This document shows, piece after piece, positions 49,771 through 58,083 of a stretch of 64,000 bases of DNA. How positions within the stretch are numbered: position 1 is the stretch's first letter; each line of letters starts with the position of its first letter. The stretch covers positions 186,001-250,000 of the forward strand of contig NZ_FXUG01000002.1 of the NCBI RefSeq assembly GCF_900182915.1. The letters are read 5' to 3'. The DNA comes from Neorhodopirellula lusitana. Lineage in GTDB: Bacteria; Planctomycetota; Planctomycetia; Pirellulales; Pirellulaceae. The notes under the pieces are model-generated. The model had not been told where the DNA came from. It searched no databases and saw only the letters and a list, made by a program, of their open reading frames with translations. The translations under genes and the position numbers were made by a program.

Positions 49771-52700
49771 ATGAACACAATGAAGATGAAGTTATTTTTG
49801 ATGGTTGCTGCCCTTGCTGTTTTGTCAGGTTGGGCTGGTAAAGCAATCGCATTGGGTAGCGCTGCCAATGCGGAAACGAGTATCGACTTTGAGTCGTTTT
49901 TGGCGCAGCATGATATGGTTTGGGATCGAATCCCCAATCGCTGGGAAGTCGCGCCCTACACCGGAAACGGAAATGTTGGCTTTCTGTTCTATCAGGCCGA
50001 CGGCGAAGCAAAGAATGTGATTTCGGTCTACCTGGGCCGGCATGACTACTACGATCACCGCGCGCCACATGACGGAGATGAGCTGCTATGGATCTATCGA
50101 AGCCGCCTGCCGCTCGGCCATTTCAACCTGACGTCCGAAGGGGATATCACTGCGGTGGATCTGCGACTGGATCTATGGAATGCAGAGCTGACCGGCACCG
50201 TCAAAACGACCAAGGGCTCCTATGCAGTGCGAGGATTTTCTCACAGCCTGCACGACGTGGTCTTTTTCGAGACAGATGCTGATCATGAGTCCATCCAAGT
50301 CTCCTGGCACCCGGATGTCCCCAAGGCTCCCGTGCGCACGACCCTGGAACGCGGCGGTGGACCGAAGGGCGGTAGCTGGAACAAAATGCGAGAGGCACCC
50401 TACGAACTGCCGCCGGAGCCGACAAGGAGCGAAAAGGACGGCATGCAATTCTGCTTTCAGCCCTTGTATCAAAACCGGGGTGAAACAACGACGGGCTGGA
50501 AGGTCCAGGGAAAGTCGTCTGGCAAGCAGCTCCTTTTGGCGAGCGTCCACCACAGTTTTCCAGAGCAGAACAGCAAGGAGCGGGTGACCGAAAATTTGCG
50601 GACCGCCCAAGAACAGTTGGATGGCGATACATTCTTCTCCACGCACCGCCAATGGTGGAACGAATACTATCCGCTGAGTTTTCTGACCATCGATGATCCA
50701 GAAAAGGAAGCGTTCTACTGGATCCAAATGTACAAGTTTGCATCGGCCACGCGTGGCAATGGGCCGGTGATGGATCTGATGGGACCGTGGTACCACAAAA
50801 CCTTTTGGCCGATGGTCTGGGGGGACTTGAATGTTGAGCTGCAGTACTGGACGCACCTCACCGCCAATCGTTTGGAGGTCGGGTCCTCCCTCTGCAACTG
50901 GTTCGATCAACATGAAGACCAGCTCTTTAAGAATGTCCCGAAGCATTGGAAAGAAAGTGCTGGCCTGGCCACATTGTTTCCGCAAGATCTCGTTGCGGGC
51001 CAAGGCGCGACCGTGCCCGACATGCTCTGCTGGATCCTTCACGACTACTGGCTGCACTGTGAATTCGCAGGTGACCGCGAACGGATGCGAGACGGATTGT
51101 TCTCGAAACTTCGCGGCGTCGGAAACAGCTATCTGAACTATCTGAAGGACAACCCCGTTTCATCGGATGACGGAAAGATACACGTCAAAATGAGCTGGTC
51201 GCCGGAGTATCCCGGTGGTCGCGGAAAGGACATCAATTTCACGATCGGATTGATGAAATGGTGTTTTCAGTCACTGCTGGACATCAACCAAGAACACAGC
51301 CTGAACGATCCACTGGCGGATGAATGGCAGAACATTGTCGACAATCTGGTCGACTTCCAGATCGATGAAGATGGCCTGCGCGTCGGCAAAGACATTCCTT
51401 TCGACAAGCCGCACCGTCACTATTCCCATTTGCTACCGTTCTATCCGCTGGCGACCCTGACTCCGGATACCACCGAAGGCAAGGAACTCATGCGTACCAG
51501 CCTGGATCACTGGCTCGACGTGACGTTCAACCGACAGAACGAGGCATCCGCGATGGCCGTGACGGGCTATACCGCGACTGGCGCCGCATCGATGTATGCA
51601 TGGCTGGGCGATTCGGATCAGGCGTATCACTATCTCGATTACTTGATTCAACATGACCGCGTATCCCCGACGACGATGTACGCCGAGGGGAACCCAGTGA
51701 TCGAGAGCCCGCTTTCGTTTGCCACCTGCATTCATGACATGCTGTTGCAAAGCTGGGGCGGCGTCCTGCGTGTCTTTCCGGCAGCTCCCAAGCTCTGGGA
51801 TGATGTTGCCTTCAAAGAGTTACGGGGGCAGGGCGCTTTCCTGGTCAGTGCCAAGAAACAAGATGGCGAGACTCAGTTTGTGACGGTGAAAAGTCTGGTC
51901 GGTTCACCTTGCGTGGTTTGGACGGATATCCCCAACCCCAAGATTACCATCGACGGCGTTCCCGTCGAGATAGAAGTCGATCAGGACGATTGCTATGAAG
52001 TTCCACTCAAGAAAGGCCAAACCTTGATGTTGGCAAGAGCCGGTTTGAGGCAGTCGGATTTTGCAATCACTCCAATCCCAGTTGCGAAGGAAAATCGAAA
52101 CCTATTCGGCCTGAACGAGAAATCCACCCGTCTGCCCGGGCATCAGCACTACTATCCCGAACCAAACCAGCTTACGCCCATTGCGACGCCGAATACGGTG
52201 TCCCAAGAACTTTCGAAAAGCGCTTGGATCGTCGAGAGCCAGATCGAATGGGAACAAAGTACCCGTGCTCAGACCAACATCGAGATCAAAGATGGCATGG
52301 CATGGCCGACCGCGGATGCGGCCACGTTCCAAAGCGTTCTGAAACGCTTTGACAAAAAGAAGAAGGCTGGGGCGATTGTTATCGAGCAGTCACCCGTGTG
52401 GGAGAACTGGGAGCCAGCCGGGGATATAGGTCCAGGTTGTACCTTTGATTCGCCCGTCTTTCTAAGCTTGGGGCCGAAGAATTTTTGGATGTTTGCCAGG
52501 CACCACACGGCCATGGAAAGAGACGCATGGGACTCTTCGAAAGGTAAGTTTGTTCCTGAGTCGGTTCGATTGAATGGTTTCGACGTGCCGGTGGAGACGA
52601 CGCCCATGCCGAATCAGTTCCGCGCGGCAGGCGGCAAGAAACGAAGTCTGGGCGGCTATCATGCTTGGGAGAGCCGGGACATGGTCAACTGGGTGCACCA

Positions 52701-53700
52701 TGGACCGATCACTGACAAAACGTCGGGGTGGATGACCACGGCGGAGTACGCCGATGGCCAAGCTTACTTCTATTACGACTTTCCCAACGATCAGGATCCG
52801 CACCTGATCATTGATAACAATTTGACCGATGGGCAGGTCGGAAAACGAATGGGGCTGGCATTTGATGATCCGTCGCATGGTTCCGATTGTGCCTTCATTC
52901 GCGATCTCGATGGAAACTTTCACGTGATCTATGAAGATTGGAGCCCGATTCATGCCAACAGCCATTCATTCGATTCCCCGTTGGCTGGGCATGCGGTCAG
53001 CAAAGACGGGAAGGGAGATTTTAAGGTTCTGGCTCCTGCAGTGGACGAACGCACGAAGCCAACGGGTGTTTTCAAGACGTACAAACACCCGCACTGGGTC
53101 AAGGAATCCCCCGAACGGTTCAAGTCGGATATCGGCGAATACGAAGTCCATGAACCGGAGCAGAACGCGTATGGCGATTGGGCAGCGATCTGCATTGGCG
53201 GACAATACTACCTGTTTGGCGATTATGATCCTGCCGGATCCCATGGCACCAAAGGAAGCAACATGAGTGTCGGCTGGTTCACTTCGTCTAGCCTTGATCG
53301 TCAATTCAAGTTCTGCGGGAATGTGGGTCAGGGGCATCCCGATCCGGACGTCTGCTTTGCCGAAGGACGTTTCTGGTTGGCGACCCAACCGGAAGAGGAT
53401 TTTGTAAGTCCTGGACCGTGGGTAGAGCGTGTCGAGGTGCGTGTCGGCGTGGACACGGACAACGATGCGGAAATTGACAGCTGGACCGACTGGCAGGAAG
53501 TGAAAGAGAGCTACGACCACCTAACGGGATTCGCCAAGCAAGTCGCCAGGACTCCCGCCGAAATGGATCTGAGTGCGTTGCCAGAGGGTTACGGATTCCG
53601 GTACGAACTGAAAGTCACAGACACGACCGAGAACAAATCCAAGCCCATCATCGATAAGGTTTCGGTGACCTTTCGGAGGGATGGTCAATCGGCCAAATGA
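49771..53700 (+). CDS. GH95-like glycoside hydrolase with a C-terminal beta-propeller-like part
   Basis: A 1309-residue secreted protein (signal MKLFLMVAALAVLSGWAGKA). Residues about 40-270 are a beta-sandwich with the GH95-like opening PYTGNGNVGF; about 290-680 form the alpha/alpha barrel, with WGDLNVELQYW near 350 and SPE (Glu479); about 690-760 a closing beta domain. Around 645 the sequence is VIES, where the fucosidase BbAfcA has QIDG as I recall it, and the Asn-Ile-Asn of that enzyme is Asp-Leu-Asn here (352-354). The catalytic residues therefore differ from the reference and the specificity may too. Residues about 800-1240 resemble a five-bladed propeller (GH43/GH117-type repeats). No stop or frameshift breaks the fusion. 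Confidence 0.75.
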   Translation: MNTMKMKLFLMVAALAVLSGWAGKAIALGSAANAETSIDFESFLAQHDMVWDRIPNRWEVAPYTGNGNVGFLFYQADGEAKNVISVYLGRHDYYDHRAPHDGDELLWIYRSRLPLGHFNLTSEGDITAVDLRLDLWNAELTGTVKTTKGSYAVRGFSHSLHDVVFFETDADHESIQVSWHPDVPKAPVRTTLERGGGPKGGSWNKMREAPYELPPEPTRSEKDGMQFCFQPLYQNRGETTTGWKVQGKSSGKQLLLASVHHSFPEQNSKERVTENLRTAQEQLDGDTFFSTHRQWWNEYYPLSFLTIDDPEKEAFYWIQMYKFASATRGNGPVMDLMGPWYHKTFWPMVWGDLNVELQYWTHLTANRLEVGSSLCNWFDQHEDQLFKNVPKHWKESAGLATLFPQDLVAGQGATVPDMLCWILHDYWLHCEFAGDRERMRDGLFSKLRGVGNSYLNYLKDNPVSSDDGKIHVKMSWSPEYPGGRGKDINFTIGLMKWCFQSLLDINQEHSLNDPLADEWQNIVDNLVDFQIDEDGLRVGKDIPFDKPHRHYSHLLPFYPLATLTPDTTEGKELMRTSLDHWLDVTFNRQNEASAMAVTGYTATGAASMYAWLGDSDQAYHYLDYLIQHDRVSPTTMYAEGNPVIESPLSFATCIHDMLLQSWGGVLRVFPAAPKLWDDVAFKELRGQGAFLVSAKKQDGETQFVTVKSLVGSPCVVWTDIPNPKITIDGVPVEIEVDQDDCYEVPLKKGQTLMLARAGLRQSDFAITPIPVAKENRNLFGLNEKSTRLPGHQHYYPEPNQLTPIATPNTVSQELSKSAWIVESQIEWEQSTRAQTNIEIKDGMAWPTADAATFQSVLKRFDKKKKAGAIVIEQSPVWENWEPAGDIGPGCTFDSPVFLSLGPKNFWMFARHHTAMERDAWDSSKGKFVPESVRLNGFDVPVETTPMPNQFRAAGGKKRSLGGYHAWESRDMVNWVHHGPITDKTSGWMTTAEYADGQAYFYYDFPNDQDPHLIIDNNLTDGQVGKRMGLAFDDPSHGSDCAFIRDLDGNFHVIYEDWSPIHANSHSFDSPLAGHAVSKDGKGDFKVLAPAVDERTKPTGVFKTYKHPHWVKESPERFKSDIGEYEVHEPEQNAYGDWAAICIGGQYYLFGDYDPAGSHGTKGSNMSVGWFTSSSLDRQFKFCGNVGQGHPDPDVCFAEGRFWLATQPEEDFVSPGPWVERVEVRVGVDTDNDAEIDSWTDWQEVKESYDHLTGFAKQVARTPAEMDLSALPEGYGFRYELKVTDTTENKSKPIIDKVSVTFRRDGQSAK

Positions 53701-53815
53701 GCGATGATCGTTTCGTGCAATTTTGGCGTTGAGCTGACACAGAACTTGGGCAACCAATCGTTGAACGCATCGCCGTTATAGCCCGTCAGCGTGGCACCTG
53801 CTTCGCGAGCGATCA
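53685..53815 (-). pseudogene. 3' stub of an inositol-monophosphatase-like gene
   Basis: On the minus strand, LIAREAGATLTGYNGDAF, then WLPKFCVSSTPKLHETII and a stop at 53685-53687, look like the C-terminal end of an inositol monophosphatase or 3'(2'),5'-bisphosphate nucleotidase. The frame is cut at the 16-base repeats starting at 53816, and no upstream remainder is found. It overlaps the GH95 gene's end by 16 bases. Confidence 0.65.
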
Positions 53816-53863
53816 GGCAAGAAAAGGGGTAGGCAAGAAAAGGGGTAGGCAAGAAAAGGGGTA
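53816..53863 (+). repeat. Three tandem copies of a 16-base repeat upstream of the RAYT gene
   Basis: GGCAAGAAAAGGGGTA occurs three times in a row without gaps. The core CAAGAAAAGGGG appears in reverse orientation three times downstream of the RAYT gene (54650-54661, 54668-54679, 54707-54718), so the gene lies between inverted arrays. Confidence 0.9.
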
Positions 53864-53937
53864 GGGGGTCGTTTTAGATGGTTGGCGTGGTATATTTGTG
53901 ACCTGAAGCAATTTTGGCACGCTTGGATCAACAAAAT

Positions 53938-54642
53938 ATGCCGAGAACTAAACGAGCGGACGAGGCTGGTTGCATTTATCACGCGCTTAATCGGGGGAAT
54001 GCCAAACGAGACCTCTTTCACAAACCCGAAGACTATCACGCATTTCTCAGAACGCTTCATCAGGGACTGGAGAAGTACCCAGTGGACCTTCTTGCGTTTT
54101 GTTTGATGCCAAACCACTGGCATTTGGTCGTCCGCCCAAGGAAAGATGGTCGGATGGGTAAGCTTCTTGGTTGGGTCAGTGCCACTCACACGCTTCGCTA
54201 TCACGCGCACAACCACAGCAGCGGCACGGGCCATTTATATCAGGGACCGTTCAAAAGTTTTCCATGTCAGGATGACGAGCATTTCCTTGTTGTTTGTCGT
54301 TATGTCGAACGAAATGCGCTGAGCGGGAGATTGGTTAGAGCTGCCGAGGATTGGGAGTTTGGTTCATTGTACCGATGGTATCATAAGCAAGATCGTGATC
54401 CTCGGTTGCTGACGTCATGGCCCATACGGCGTCCATCGAATTGGGCCAAGAGAGTCAATGAGCGTCTTTCGAGAAAAGAGCTAGACGCGGTTCGCGAGTC
54501 CGTCGTCCGAGGCCGACCATTCGGCGATACGCAGTGGACCGAACAAACCTGTGAGCGCGCAGGGCTGTGGGCAACCACGCGTCCCCGTGGCCGGCCTCGA
54601 AAGAAACCACAGGTGGATGCGGTTCAAGGAACACCAAATTGA
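53938..54642 (+). CDS. REP-associated tyrosine transposase (RAYT)
   Basis: A 234-residue single-strand DNA transposase of the TnpA_REP type. His60 and His62 form the HUH metal motif (NHWHLV), and Tyr122 (RYVERNAL) is the nucleophile. The start at 53938 (MPRTKRADEAG) is chosen by comparison with the stub at 54726, which begins MPRPPQANK; the frame is open eight codons further up. The basic C-terminal tail (RPRGRPRKK) is common. Such genes mobilise or process nearby REP palindromes. The last codons and the stop lie inside the 40-base repeat at 54625. Confidence 0.93.
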   Translation: MPRTKRADEAGCIYHALNRGNAKRDLFHKPEDYHAFLRTLHQGLEKYPVDLLAFCLMPNHWHLVVRPRKDGRMGKLLGWVSATHTLRYHAHNHSSGTGHLYQGPFKSFPCQDDEHFLVVCRYVERNALSGRLVRAAEDWEFGSLYRWYHKQDRDPRLLTSWPIRRPSNWAKRVNERLSRKELDAVRESVVRGRPFGDTQWTEQTCERAGLWATTRPRGRPRKKPQVDAVQGTPN

Positions 54643-54721
54643 CCCCCTTCCCCTTTTCTTGTCCCTTCCCCTTTTCTTGTCCAAGGAACACCAAATTGAC
54701 CCCCTTCCCCTTTTCTTGTCC
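54625..54721 (+). repeat. 40-base direct repeat downstream of the RAYT gene
   Basis: The 40 bases at 54625-54664 occur again at 54682-54721, a spacing of 57. The repeat begins CAAGGAACACCAAATTGA and ends CCCCTTTTCTTGTCC; between the copies lies one more CCCCTTTTCTTG. The first copy overlaps the end of the RAYT gene, so the second carries a duplicate of its last codons and stop. Confidence 0.9.
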
Positions 54722-54725
54722 GATC

Positions 54726-54818
54726 ATGCCAAGACCACCACAAGCCAATAAAGTGGGCGGGGTTTACCATGCTCTGGACCGTGGACACTCGTTTGCAGAC
54801 GTCTTTCAAACTGGTTGA
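54726..54818 (+). pseudogene. N-terminal stub of a second RAYT gene
   Basis: The frame MPRPPQANKVGGVYHALDRG aligns with MPRTKRADEAGCIYHALNRG of the intact RAYT, then stops after about 30 codons at TGA. The rest of the protein, including the HUH motif and tyrosine, is missing. The start follows the second 40-base repeat by four bases. Confidence 0.85.
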
Positions 54819-54839
54819 GGCATTCGGCGTACTCATTTG

Positions 54840-54939
54840 CATCAAAGAGGCCTGCCCCTTTGATGGATCCCGCCACCGCATAGTGCGGGTCGCTTTAGCC
54901 CACCAATGAGATGGAAAAGGGGTCAGGCCTGACCCCTTT
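54840..54939. repeat. REP-like palindromes
   Basis: At 54916-54939 AAAGGGGTCAGG joins CCTGACCCCTTT as a perfect 24-base palindrome; it begins 3 bases before the end of the sugar-isomerase gene and may also terminate it. At 54840-54865 CATCAAAG and CTTTGATG flank AGGCCTGCCC, a related but looser element. Around 54869-54889 there is a CCCGC/GCGGG pair. All fit material that RAYT enzymes act on. Confidence 0.65.
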
Positions 54940-54942
54940 GGG

Positions 54943-55782
54943 TTAGAGTGATTTTAGATAGGCGATCGACTTTGGGATTTGGGTTTCGATGCTGGGGCTT
55001 TCGTCTTCGAGGTAGTAGTGCTCGACACCTGCTTTCTTCGCCGCTGCGAGGACGCCGGGGATGTCGATTTGTCCGTCTCCCAGTGCGACATCGTTTTCGG
55101 TTGCGGTCTTTCCGGACAAGTCGCCGACGATTCCTTTCTTGAGATCCTTCAAGTGCATTAGTTTGATCCGCGGTCCATACTGTTGGATCAACTTGACCGG
55201 ATCCGCTCCTGGGAATTGGACCCATAGGATATCCAGTTCAATGAACACATCTTGAGGGTTTGTTTGCGCCATCAAAACGTCGAATAGCGTTCCGTCGCCA
55301 TGCTTGGCAAATTCATAGCCGTGGTTGTGGTAGCAAAAGGTCAGGCCAAATTCGTTACGAAGTCGCCGCCCAATTTCGTTGAACTCACGTGTCGTTTGCT
55401 CCGCCAGTTCCAATGTGAACGGCTGGCGATTGGGAACCCAGGCGACGCGGACGAAAGACGCGCCCAGTTTTTTGGCGTTCTGGGCGACTTCATGCGTGTT
55501 GTTCCGCAAGGCGGCATAACTGACTCCGAACGACGAACACTTCATGCCGCGTTGGTCGAGCATGGTGCGGATTTCAGAAGCGGACTTGCCGAAGAGGTTA
55601 GAGAACTCCATGTCGGTGATCCCCAAGCCCACGATCGTATCGAGAGTCCCGGCAAAGTCTTTGGCGAATTCGTTGCGATAGGTGTACGACACCATCCCGG
55701 GCTTTTGTGGGAACAGGGGTTCGTTCGCTGTCACCGTGACAGACAAGAGCGATATCAGGACGAGAACAAAGTTGCGGATCAT
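54943..55782 (-). CDS. Secreted sugar-phosphate isomerase/epimerase-like protein
   Basis: A 279-residue TIM-barrel protein of the AP-endonuclease-2-like family, with an N-terminal signal (NFVLVLISLLSVTVTA). The pattern CYHNHGYEF, VFIELDILWVQF, and IKLMHLKDLKKG gives the metal ligands Glu, Asp and His typical of such isomerases. Planctomycetes have many secreted members; their substrates are unknown. The stop is next to the palindrome at 54916. Confidence 0.85.
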   Translation of the reverse strand: MIRNFVLVLISLLSVTVTANEPLFPQKPGMVSYTYRNEFAKDFAGTLDTIVGLGITDMEFSNLFGKSASEIRTMLDQRGMKCSSFGVSYAALRNNTHEVAQNAKKLGASFVRVAWVPNRQPFTLELAEQTTREFNEIGRRLRNEFGLTFCYHNHGYEFAKHGDGTLFDVLMAQTNPQDVFIELDILWVQFPGADPVKLIQQYGPRIKLMHLKDLKKGIVGDLSGKTATENDVALGDGQIDIPGVLAAAKKAGVEHYYLEDESPSIETQIPKSIAYLKSL

Positions 55783-56158
55783 GACTGGATTGGGGCTATT
55801 GTTGGTGGAGAGGTATCGTCATCAGGATAGCTGGAACTGTGCGACTGTGCTGGCTGCCGAACTTGTGGTGGCAACCGGACACATTGCAGATGACGACGCG
55901 AGCATTTGCCGCTGGCCAACACTTGTTGATAGATGTTGGCACCGCTGGCAGTTGCCTGGTTTCTTCGCTTTTTCGAATGGGTATCACTCATGTGTTTTTG
56001 GGCTGACACAAGTTGGCCGGCGGCGAGACTGGTCGAAGTTGGAGCCACGCCTTGTCGACTGGAAAATGGCGACGTCCGGTACCCCCTCGGCGTTCTTGAT
56101 TCGCTAAACTGGGGGGGCGGTCTGTTTTCCGTTCTTCGTCAGGCACTTGGCTGGTTTT
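55783..56158. other. Intergenic stretch between divergent genes
   Basis: 376 bases with no supported gene. Promoters of the isomerase-like and SHD1 genes must lie here; I see no confident motif. Confidence 0.4.
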
Positions 56159-57919
56159 ATGTTTGGACGTTTTCTTTCGCTTTTTTTGATGGTCGGTTTG
56201 TCATCGCCTTTGCTGGTCGCACAAACTTCGAGCGGTCAGGACGAGCAGCCTCGTGAGCCGACTTTGACCTACTCGGATCGAGTCAACGCTATCGCGGAGT
56301 ACAAGGTCACGTTGACCATCGGTACCGGCGCGGAAGCCTATTCGGGAGAGCTCCAATACACCATTGAAAGACTAGAACCTGGGGAAGATGGCGCTGAACC
56401 GATCTCGGTTTGGGGCGTGAAAGGCAAATTAGAGACTGATCAAAGAAGCCGGATGAAGATTGGTGCATTCGGTTCGATCACTCGAACCCAAGAGCCGTTG
56501 CTAGGAACATCGAACCGTGTTTCGAGTCGAATTAAATTGTCGTCGCTGGGCCGGGTGCTGGAGACATCACGTTCAACCCAACTGGAGTTGGTATTGGGCG
56601 ATCTTGGCCATTTTGCAATCTGGCCGTTACCGCAGAAGGGCAAAACGAAGTGGGAGGTGGTCGATCCTTTGATGGTTCAGCAATCGACACGCGATCAGCG
56701 TTTTCCAAGGATGCCGTTCCCGATGGGGCGATCCCCTTTCGATAAGCAGCAGACGTCGGCGGCGATCGAATCGGCTAAGTATGAATTGGTGAGTACCAAG
56801 GATTTCGTTTCGACGATTCGGCAGACTTATGAATTGAAAGCGGAACACTCCGATCCGCCGTTTTCATTGTCGGGAAGTGGGGAAGCGAAGTTCGATCAAA
56901 GACGAGGAATCTTTACGGAACTAAATTGGTCGCGTGAAGTTTTGTCGTCGACCGAGGCAGGTGCGGAGGTTCGATTGCCTGTACAAATCAGCGTCAAGTT
57001 GGAACACGACGTTGGCTTTTTGCCACTGACTCCGGAGCAGAAAATTCAGCGTGCCAAGGCAGCGAAAGAGAATGAGGCTCGGATGGCGAAGGCGCGAGCT
57101 GAAGCGGAGGTACGGGCCAAGGAGTATCAAGAGAAGCAACGACTGGAGAAAGAAAGGCCGTTCACAGCTGACGAATTGAAGAAGTGGATGGCCACCTTCG
57201 ATGACAGTTCAGAATATTCCGACACAGTCCTTTTGCGTAGCAAGTTGATGATCAAGGCAGATCGTGAAGAACCTGAGCTGGCGCAATCGATTCTTGAATA
57301 TGCGAACCGCCTTCAAAAGCAGAGTACGAGCTTTTCCGGAATGTTCGTCGACCTCGCTGCTAAGTTTGATCCCAAGATCAAGGAGGTCGCTGATTTGCGA
57401 AAAAAGTTGTCCGCTTCTCATGCGAGGGTCACAGAGCTGGGGGATCCGATCGACGAAGGTACGCCGTTGCATGAGGGGCAACTGGTTTTGATGGAACGCC
57501 GAGCTGGGTCGAATGACTATCGGCCGAAGCTCGTGGTCCGGCAAGACGGATCCTCCGTCTGGGTTCGTGATTTCAATTCAAAACGCATTGAGGACACTGA
57601 GGGAGCCAAGCTTTGTTTGCCGCCCGCCCGGGTGCTGGCGTACTTGCCTGAAGAGCAACGACCAAAAGCAGAAGCTCCCTTCGCGGCCATGGAGCCTGAC
57701 GTGAGTTCACCTTTGGCGCCCCGTACCTGGAAAGACCGAACGGGCCGTTTTTCAGTGGAAGCCGCTTTTCTATGGCTTCAAGACGGGAAGGTGGGACTCA
57801 AGAAATCCGACGGGGGAATGTTGGCGATTCCGCTGGATCGATTAAGTCCTGAAGATCAAGCGTATTCGAAACAGGCCATGGAAGCAGCGAATCCATTTAA
57901 GGCGATTACGGCACAGTGA
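56159..57919 (+). CDS. Secreted SHD1-domain protein
   Basis: A 586-residue protein of unknown role. The start at 56159 (MFGRFLSLFLMVGLSSPLLV) gives a signal peptide; the TTG at 56147 adds only four residues. A large beta-rich part with DUF-like character fills residues 30-300, then a Lys/Glu/Ala-rich helical stretch (AAKENEARMAKARAEAEVRA) near 305-345. The C-terminal 60 residues (RTWKDRTGRFSVEAAFLWL, then LAIPLDRLSPEDQAYS) are an SLA1-homology-1 domain, which in planctomycetes marks many secreted proteins. Confidence 0.75.
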   Translation: MFGRFLSLFLMVGLSSPLLVAQTSSGQDEQPREPTLTYSDRVNAIAEYKVTLTIGTGAEAYSGELQYTIERLEPGEDGAEPISVWGVKGKLETDQRSRMKIGAFGSITRTQEPLLGTSNRVSSRIKLSSLGRVLETSRSTQLELVLGDLGHFAIWPLPQKGKTKWEVVDPLMVQQSTRDQRFPRMPFPMGRSPFDKQQTSAAIESAKYELVSTKDFVSTIRQTYELKAEHSDPPFSLSGSGEAKFDQRRGIFTELNWSREVLSSTEAGAEVRLPVQISVKLEHDVGFLPLTPEQKIQRAKAAKENEARMAKARAEAEVRAKEYQEKQRLEKERPFTADELKKWMATFDDSSEYSDTVLLRSKLMIKADREEPELAQSILEYANRLQKQSTSFSGMFVDLAAKFDPKIKEVADLRKKLSASHARVTELGDPIDEGTPLHEGQLVLMERRAGSNDYRPKLVVRQDGSSVWVRDFNSKRIEDTEGAKLCLPPARVLAYLPEEQRPKAEAPFAAMEPDVSSPLAPRTWKDRTGRFSVEAAFLWLQDGKVGLKKSDGGMLAIPLDRLSPEDQAYSKQAMEAANPFKAITAQ

Positions 57920-58083
57920 AGACGCGCCTTTCGCCGGGGGCTCGATTCGGTGATTCGTGAAGCGGTGCGGCGCACGGTCATCGATTGGAGTATGATTTGT
58001 TTTGAAACGCTGCGTGTTGTCAATGAATAACGGTTGTACGGAGTAATGATTCTCTGACAACCATCCAAGTGGATGAGTTTCCG

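Noticed and set aside
53816..53863. CRISPR array
   Set aside because: Repeats are 16 bases, contiguous and without spacers, and no cas gene is present.
53776..54234. A 152-codon frame antisense to the RAYT gene
   Set aside because: Shadow of the RAYT reading frame; the true minus-strand remnant is in another frame and further left.
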